This document shows, in pieces, positions 60,187-64,000 of a stretch of 64,000 bases of DNA (positions are counted from its first letter, which is position 1; every line of letters starts with the position of its first letter). A program made the position numbers and the translations under genes. Source of the stretch: Pseudomonadota bacterium (GTDB lineage: Bacteria; Desulfobacterota; Desulfovibrionia; Desulfovibrionales; Desulfovibrionaceae); assembly GCA_023460395.1 (NCBI GenBank), contig JAEWQB010000020.1:124001-188000 (forward strand). Direction: 5' to 3'. The notes beneath the pieces are model-generated. The model saw only the letters and a program-made list of their open reading frames with translations, was not told the origin of the DNA and did not search any database.

Positions 60187-60223
60187 AAAACGAGGCATCG
60201 GGGATTCCCCGACGCCTCGTTTT
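60187..60223. terminator. Bidirectional terminator between the 59526 gene and the metal ATPase
   Basis: AAAACGAGGC 60187-60196 pairs with GCCTCGTTTT 60214-60223, and TCGGGGA 60198-60204 with TCCCCGA 60206-60212, leaving one A/C mismatch. A and T runs on both sides make it work in both directions. Confidence 0.93.
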
Positions 60224-60255
60224 GTATACGGCTACAGTTCAGGCCGTGCGGGCCA

Positions 60256-62466
60256 TCATTCTCCTGAAAGCAACGGGCGCATGCTGTGCGCGCAGCTAAG
60301 TACCGTGCCGGAGTTGTGCAATAAGGCCAGCATAGCCGGGGAAATAATCCCCAGTATGCCCATGCTGATAAACAGCGTGTTGCTGGTTACGATGAAGACA
60401 AAGTTACGGCGGATACGGCGCATGGCCTTGCGCGAGATAACCATGGAGTCCATGAGGCTGTCCAGCCTGTCGCCGGTAATCATCACATCACAGGCTTCAC
60501 GGGCAATGTCCGCGCCATGGCGCATGGAAACCCCCACGTCGGCACGAGTCAGGGCGGCGGAGTCATTAATGCCGTCCCCCACCATGGCTACCGTATAGCC
60601 CTCTGCCCGCAAGGAATCGATAAGCGTGGTTTTTTCATCCGGCAAGGCTTGTGCCCGGAATTCAGACAGCTCCAATTCCTCCGCCACAGCCCGCGCTGTG
60701 GGATACGCATCGCCCGTGAGCATGATGATACGGCGCATGCCCATATTTTCCAACCGCCGGACAAAACGGTGTGCGCTGGGCCGCAACGGATCTTCCAGAG
60801 CGATAACCCCGGCAAGTTTTCTGCCCACAGCAAAATAGAGCAGCGAAAGCCCGGTGTGTGCGCACCGCTCCACATAGGTTTCCGCCTCTTCCAGCTCTAT
60901 GCCCTCATCTTCCAGCACAAAATGGCGGCTTCCTAGCACCATGCGCTGCCCGTTCAAGGCGGTTACGATGCCATGGGCGAGAATATATTCCACCTCGGCG
61001 TGATCTTCCGCGTGGTGCAAGCCCTCTTCGTCCGCTTTACGCACCACCGCCTCCGCCACGGGATGAGGAAAGTGCTCTTCCATGCAGGCCGCGTGGCGCA
61101 GAACAAATTCACGGCTAAACCCGTTTACCGGACAAATATCCACCACCACGGGCCGGGCCTCAGTAAGCGTGCCTGTTTTATCCAGCACCACCGCGTCCAC
61201 ACGGGAAAGCGCTTCCACGTGCCTGCCGCCTTTAATCAGCGCCCCTCGCTGCGCGGCCTCAAGCATCGCGGCCCGCACAGAAAGCGGCGTAGCGAGTTTG
61301 ATGGCGCACGAGTAATCCGCGAGCAGCACTGATCCCGCCTTCATCCAGTTCCGGGTCACCAGATAGATGATGCCGGAAAGCAGGAAGGAAAATGGTACGA
61401 TCTTATCCGCCAATTTTACAGCCTGCCCATGAATGTCCGCCTTCATGCCCTCAGATTCGGAGATGATGCGGGCTATTTTGGCAAACCGGGTTTCATCGCC
61501 CACGCCTTCGGAAAGGATGATGATTTTTCCTTCATCCACAACCGTTCCCGCGAACACCTCACTTCCGACACTTTTCTTCACGGACATGGGTTCGCCAGTC
61601 ATGGAGGACTGGTTAACCATGGCGGTACCGTCCGCCACAACACCGTCCACGGGAATGCGCGAACCGCTACGCACGATAACCAGATCTCCCTGCACCACCG
61701 AGGAAGAATCGATGCTGATCGGACCGTCCTTACGCATGACCCACACGGGCTTGTCATCGCCCCGGAACAACGCGGCAAGATCCGCGCGTGATTTTTCGCG
61801 GGTCCAATCTTCCAGCGTTTCGCTGATATCCAGCAGCAGATTGATGGTTCCTGCCGTATTGAAATCGCGCATGGCGAGCGAGGCACCCACTGCGGCGGCA
61901 TCGAGCACGCTCACGTTCACCTTGCCACGCAGCAGAGCACGCACACCTTCCCAAATGAGCGGCGCCACCTTGTATATGGTCCAGTACGGTCGCAACAGAG
62001 GCGGCATGAATAAACGCGTAAGGTAGTGTACGCTGACCTTGCGGAAAATAATGGCAAAGGGTGACTCCAACTGCTCCTGCCCCACGGCACGCACAGAGGA
62101 TATGGCGGGGACGGGAAGTGCGCAGGCGGAGGCGTCCCCCAAGTCGGCGCGGCGGCACGGTGCCAGCGCGGATTCCGCTGCCGGTTCCGCTATCGCCCGC
62201 GCGGGAAGACCCGGAGTGCCCTTCCCTTGCGGTAACGTGCCTTCAGCCTCAAAACCATCACGCAGAGCGCCGACCAACATCGCGGTAAGCGCCTCATCGG
62301 CGGGAAACGTGAGCAGACCGCGCCCGGTCCGTTCGTTAAATTCGTACCCTATCTCCACGGGCAATTCACTGACCGCGTCCTGAACACAAGCCAATAGGGC
62401 GGGCAACACAGACGATGATGACGCGGCAAAACGAATTCTGCCGGGAATGCAGCGAACAATTTCCAT
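60256..62466 (-). CDS. P1B-type heavy-metal ATPase with SCAIK motif and HMA_2-like N-terminus
   Basis: The 736-aa product is a P-type metal ATPase. It begins with an HMA_2-like segment (MEIVRCIPGRIRFAASSSSV) without a CxxC metal site. Membrane helices flank the actuator motif MTGEPM (about residue 289); the phosphorylated Asp is D429 in VVLDKTGTLTEARP, the HP motif is HFPHPVAEAV (about 469), and the hinge is MVGDGINDSAALTR (about 629). In the metal-binding helix the usual CPC is replaced by DYSCAIKLATPL (S386, C387), a pattern of the CtpC/Mn-Zn-type ATPases. The metal is uncertain, with Mn or Zn export most plausible by family. It lies 92 bases behind the small membrane-protein genes at 62559 and 62956. 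Confidence 0.88.
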   Translation of the reverse strand: MEIVRCIPGRIRFAASSSSVLPALLACVQDAVSELPVEIGYEFNERTGRGLLTFPADEALTAMLVGALRDGFEAEGTLPQGKGTPGLPARAIAEPAAESALAPCRRADLGDASACALPVPAISSVRAVGQEQLESPFAIIFRKVSVHYLTRLFMPPLLRPYWTIYKVAPLIWEGVRALLRGKVNVSVLDAAAVGASLAMRDFNTAGTINLLLDISETLEDWTREKSRADLAALFRGDDKPVWVMRKDGPISIDSSSVVQGDLVIVRSGSRIPVDGVVADGTAMVNQSSMTGEPMSVKKSVGSEVFAGTVVDEGKIIILSEGVGDETRFAKIARIISESEGMKADIHGQAVKLADKIVPFSFLLSGIIYLVTRNWMKAGSVLLADYSCAIKLATPLSVRAAMLEAAQRGALIKGGRHVEALSRVDAVVLDKTGTLTEARPVVVDICPVNGFSREFVLRHAACMEEHFPHPVAEAVVRKADEEGLHHAEDHAEVEYILAHGIVTALNGQRMVLGSRHFVLEDEGIELEEAETYVERCAHTGLSLLYFAVGRKLAGVIALEDPLRPSAHRFVRRLENMGMRRIIMLTGDAYPTARAVAEELELSEFRAQALPDEKTTLIDSLRAEGYTVAMVGDGINDSAALTRADVGVSMRHGADIAREACDVMITGDRLDSLMDSMVISRKAMRRIRRNFVFIVTSNTLFISMGILGIISPAMLALLHNSGTVLSCAHSMRPLLSGE

Positions 62467-62480
62467 GCACTATCCTATAT

Positions 62481-62506
62481 GGCCGCCGCCCATCGGAGCG
62501 GCGGCC
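62481..62506 (-). other. Stem-loop 15 bases upstream of the metal ATPase start
   Basis: GGCCGCCGC 62481-62489 pairs perfectly with GCGGCGGCC 62498-62506 (loop of 8). No U-run follows on the minus strand, so it is not a terminator; it would sit in the mRNA just before the ATPase start and may act in processing or translation control. Confidence 0.65.
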
Positions 62507-62558
62507 GCTATTCCTTGCCTAACCGGGCCGTGCACCCGACTCCCGCATGCGGGAAAAC

Positions 62559-62954
62559 TTACTCAGCCTTGGGGGTCTTCGCGGCGCTCTTACGGGGAGC
62601 GGATTTTGCCGCGGCTTTGCGTGTGGCCTTGGGAGCTGCCTTGGCCGCAGCCTTTTTCGCTGCCGCCTTAGGAGCGGCTTTGCCTGCCGCAGCGGGCTTT
62701 GCCGCCGTAGGAGCCGTTTGTTGGGTGGCTTCCGCTTTCACTTTTTGCTCATGGGAAAATTTGGCTTCCGCAAGGTAGTCTTCAATATCTTCCTTGATGG
62801 TTTCCACACGGGCCATGACCCCTTCGGTCAATCCATAACCGCCCTGTACCAGCCCGGACAGCAGTGCCTGCCCCTTGCCGGAGCGCACCAGTGCGAACCC
62901 GGACGCGCCTAGTACTGCGCCCGCCAGAAAATACGCAACTCTGTTCACCGCCAT
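62559..62954 (-). CDS. Small membrane protein with histone H1-like Lys/Ala/Pro tail
   Basis: From ATG 62954, preceded by AAAGGAGG at a spacing of 6, the product is 131 aa. An N-terminal glycine-rich hydrophobic helix (NRVAYFLAGAVLGASGFALV) is followed by a second amphipathic part (GLTEGVMARVETIKEDIEDYLAEAKF), resembling DUF6110/DUF5132-type small membrane proteins. The last about 60 residues are Lys/Ala/Pro repeats (AKPAAAGKAAPKAAAKKAAA and similar), as in histone H1-like or AlgP-like tails. It may bind nucleic acid, polyphosphate or acidic partners. The glycine-rich helix next to a metal ATPase recalls the PacL scaffold proteins of mycobacteria, but there is no metal-binding tail motif. Confidence 0.8.
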   Translation of the reverse strand: MAVNRVAYFLAGAVLGASGFALVRSGKGQALLSGLVQGGYGLTEGVMARVETIKEDIEDYLAEAKFSHEQKVKAEATQQTAPTAAKPAAAGKAAPKAAAKKAAAKAAPKATRKAAAKSAPRKSAAKTPKAE

Positions 62955-62955
62955 G

Positions 62956-63153
62956 TTACGCCTCCTTTGCCGGGCCGCTGGCCGCATGCTGCTCAAAGTC
63001 TTTAATCTGGCTCTTCACCATTTCCTGTCCGTGGTCCAGTGCCTTGTCCAACAAGGCGTGCAATTCATCTCTGTTCTGCCATGCCATATACCCAAGAGCA
63101 CCCACGGCAGCTCCTGCGGCGACAAGCAACAACTTTTCTGCCCATTCTTGCAT
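62956..63153 (-). CDS. Small one-helix membrane protein, 65 aa
   Basis: AAGGAG stands 8 bases before the ATG. The 65-aa product has one hydrophobic helix near the N-terminus (EKLLLVAAGAAVGALGYMAW) with small residues, followed by a charged amphipathic helix (NRDELHALLDKALDHGQEMV, KSQIKDFEQHAASG). It ends one base before the next gene start (62954), so the two are translationally coupled. The layout parallels the 62559 gene without the basic tail, suggesting that both belong to the same type of membrane scaffold. No family name can be assigned with confidence. Confidence 0.75.
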   Translation of the reverse strand: MQEWAEKLLLVAAGAAVGALGYMAWQNRDELHALLDKALDHGQEMVKSQIKDFEQHAASGPAKEA

Positions 63154-63377
63154 CGTTCAATCTCCTTATCGCTTGCTCCGGGCCTTGCCCCGTGCCCTGT
63201 GGTATTTCGGCAAAGCTCGAAAATATCTACTATTCCCCGCAAGATATGCGGAATACGCGCGAGAGTAGCCCCCCACGGGCGGGGCGGCAACGCTTTGCGC
63301 AGTGTATGAAAACGACATTCAAAGTCAAGAACTCCTCTTCCACCCCGCCATCGTGGCTGCCGTGCCGAAACGCCTTT

Positions 63378-63728
63378 TCATGCGGAAGCTGCCGGGGGAT
63401 CATCCATCAACCCGCGCAAAGCGTTGAAGGCGCGCATCGCTCCGGCTTCATCCGGTGCGGCGACAAGTGCCTCCAATAATTCGGGAGCGACCACTGCGGG
63501 GTCATATTCCACCGTCACGGACCGGGCAAGCGGATTCACCTCCGCGCTGGAAACACCCCGTGGGAGTTTCGCGCAACCTTCCGCCCGTGCCGCTTCCACC
63601 TGCCGCAGCACCTGCTGCGCATCGGCGTTCTGCAACAGCCCTGTATCAAACCGGATACGCATGCGACCGGGAATATGATGCTTAATAGTAAGAAACGTGC
63701 GCAACCGCACGAGCGTGGTAAAGTCCAT
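63378..63728 (-). CDS. HMA_2-domain protein
   Basis: The ATG at 63728 has AAAGGAGA upstream, and the product is 116 aa. It begins with KHHIPGRMRIRFDTGLLQNA, the signature of the HMA_2 (PF19991-type) domain, then a second half EVNPLARSVTVEYDPAVVAP with the ferredoxin-like strand pattern. No CxxC metal site is seen; His residues in HHIPGR could take part instead. It is the first gene of the leftward set 63728-60256 with the two small membrane proteins and the P-type ATPase. The 224-base gap to 63153 leaves open whether one promoter serves all. Confidence 0.85.
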   Translation of the reverse strand: MDFTTLVRLRTFLTIKHHIPGRMRIRFDTGLLQNADAQQVLRQVEAARAEGCAKLPRGVSSAEVNPLARSVTVEYDPAVVAPELLEALVAAPDEAGAMRAFNALRGLMDDPPAASA

Positions 63729-63939
63729 GCACTCTCCTTTCGCGTTTCATTCCCCCTACCTACTCTAACCCCGGCAGACGGTTTCCCTCAACCGAGGTTT
63801 CACGATGGCAATCCACAATCTGAACAATACGATATCACAAAAAAATGGCAACCTGTGAAATTGGCGTTCAGTATCGGGGAAAAAGCGGCTCCCCTTGCCC
63901 ACCTTGCCTTTTACCAGAGGCGGGCGTAAGCACCTGCCT

Positions 63940-64000
63940 ATGTTCATTGACGTACACACTCATGCCTTTCATCCCAAAATCGCGGACAAAGTGCTGCGGC
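63940..64000 (+). CDS. Amidohydrolase-type protein (5' end only)
   Basis: Only the first about 20 codons are in the window, running off the right edge: MFIDVHTHAFHPKIADKVLR. The HxH of DVHTHAF is the metal-binding start of the amidohydrolase (TIM-barrel metal-dependent hydrolase) superfamily. No clear ribosome site is visible before the ATG at 63940, so the start is uncertain. Nothing about its substrate can be said. Confidence 0.75.
   Translation, partial: MFIDVHTHAFHPKIADKVLR

Noticed and set aside
1..64000. CRISPR array, rRNA, tRNA, transposase or integrase
   Set aside because: No regularly spaced direct repeats with spacers, no tRNA-like cloverleaf with GGTTCRANNCC arm, no rRNA text and no recognisable transposase or integrase motif was found by eye; the 31-bp repeat at 18348 lacks spacers.

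Overview
The window looks like a chromosomal segment of a Gram-negative anaerobe of the Desulfovibrio type (Desulfobacterota, Desulfovibrionaceae-like). This is inferred from an LptD outer-membrane assembly gene, the gene order yicC-remA-gmk-pyrF-TPR-HDOD-recJ, a hom gene followed by a 'proposed homoserine kinase' (apgM-type) start, many two-component/HDOD/MCP signalling genes and a G+C content that appears to be near 58-60 percent by eye. No sulfate-reduction gene lies in the window, so the assignment stays an inference. No rRNA, tRNA, CRISPR array, transposase or integrase was found.

Layout. 1-3168: end of an amino-acid-binding ABC protein, a tiny zinc-ribbon gene and lptD. 3293-7190: alr, then the ribosomal/replication run rpsF-rpsR-rplI-dnaB, with a near-perfect palindrome over the dnaB start. 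7276-16144: small accessory genes (dimeric alpha-beta barrel protein with a Cys/His tail, monooxygenase-like ABM protein beside an HxlR regulator, three EamA/RarD exporters, a glycerophosphodiesterase, a SLOG-like Rossmann protein, two hypothetical membrane proteins). 16312-21484: htpG, a roughly 0.7 kb non-coding stretch with repeats, hairpins and an orphan terminator, a methyl-accepting chemotaxis protein and a small conserved gene. 22028-33400: a small conserved protein with a structured leader RNA, recD2, aroC, a universal stress protein, an aroK with a repeat-rich insert, mltA, a response regulator-histidine kinase, a truncated apgM pseudogene, hom and an aminotransferase. 33861-45579: a five-EF-hand protein, the recJ-HDOD-TPR-pyrF-gmk-remA-yicC operon (transcribed leftwards), mtaB and an NlpC/P60 lipoprotein.

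46045-49596 is a compact phage-derived cassette: an S24-type repressor facing an operon of five small genes (two zinc-binding proteins, an SSB/OB-fold-like protein, an M15 peptidase of the endolysin type and an HTH protein), without integrase or virion genes. 49818-59441 carries a zinc-ribbon/tudor-like protein, a response regulator with HDOD output, an unrecognised helical protein, a MacAB-type export system with two separate permeases, and two thioesterases.

59526-63728 is the most interesting metabolic cluster: an atypical P1B-type metal ATPase (SCAIK instead of CPC), three HMA_2-like domains spread over three genes, and two small one-helix membrane proteins, one with a histone H1-like Lys/Ala/Pro tail. 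The architecture recalls ATPase-plus-small-membrane-scaffold metal efflux systems of mycobacteria (CtpC/PacL), but the components here differ. The window ends inside an amidohydrolase-type gene. The main anomalies are the dnaB palindrome, the leader RNA at 21901-22027, the truncated apgM that would break a threonine pathway, the orphan RNA region at 18285-19022, 18-nt repeats inside two unrelated proteins, the phage cassette and the metal ATPase cluster.
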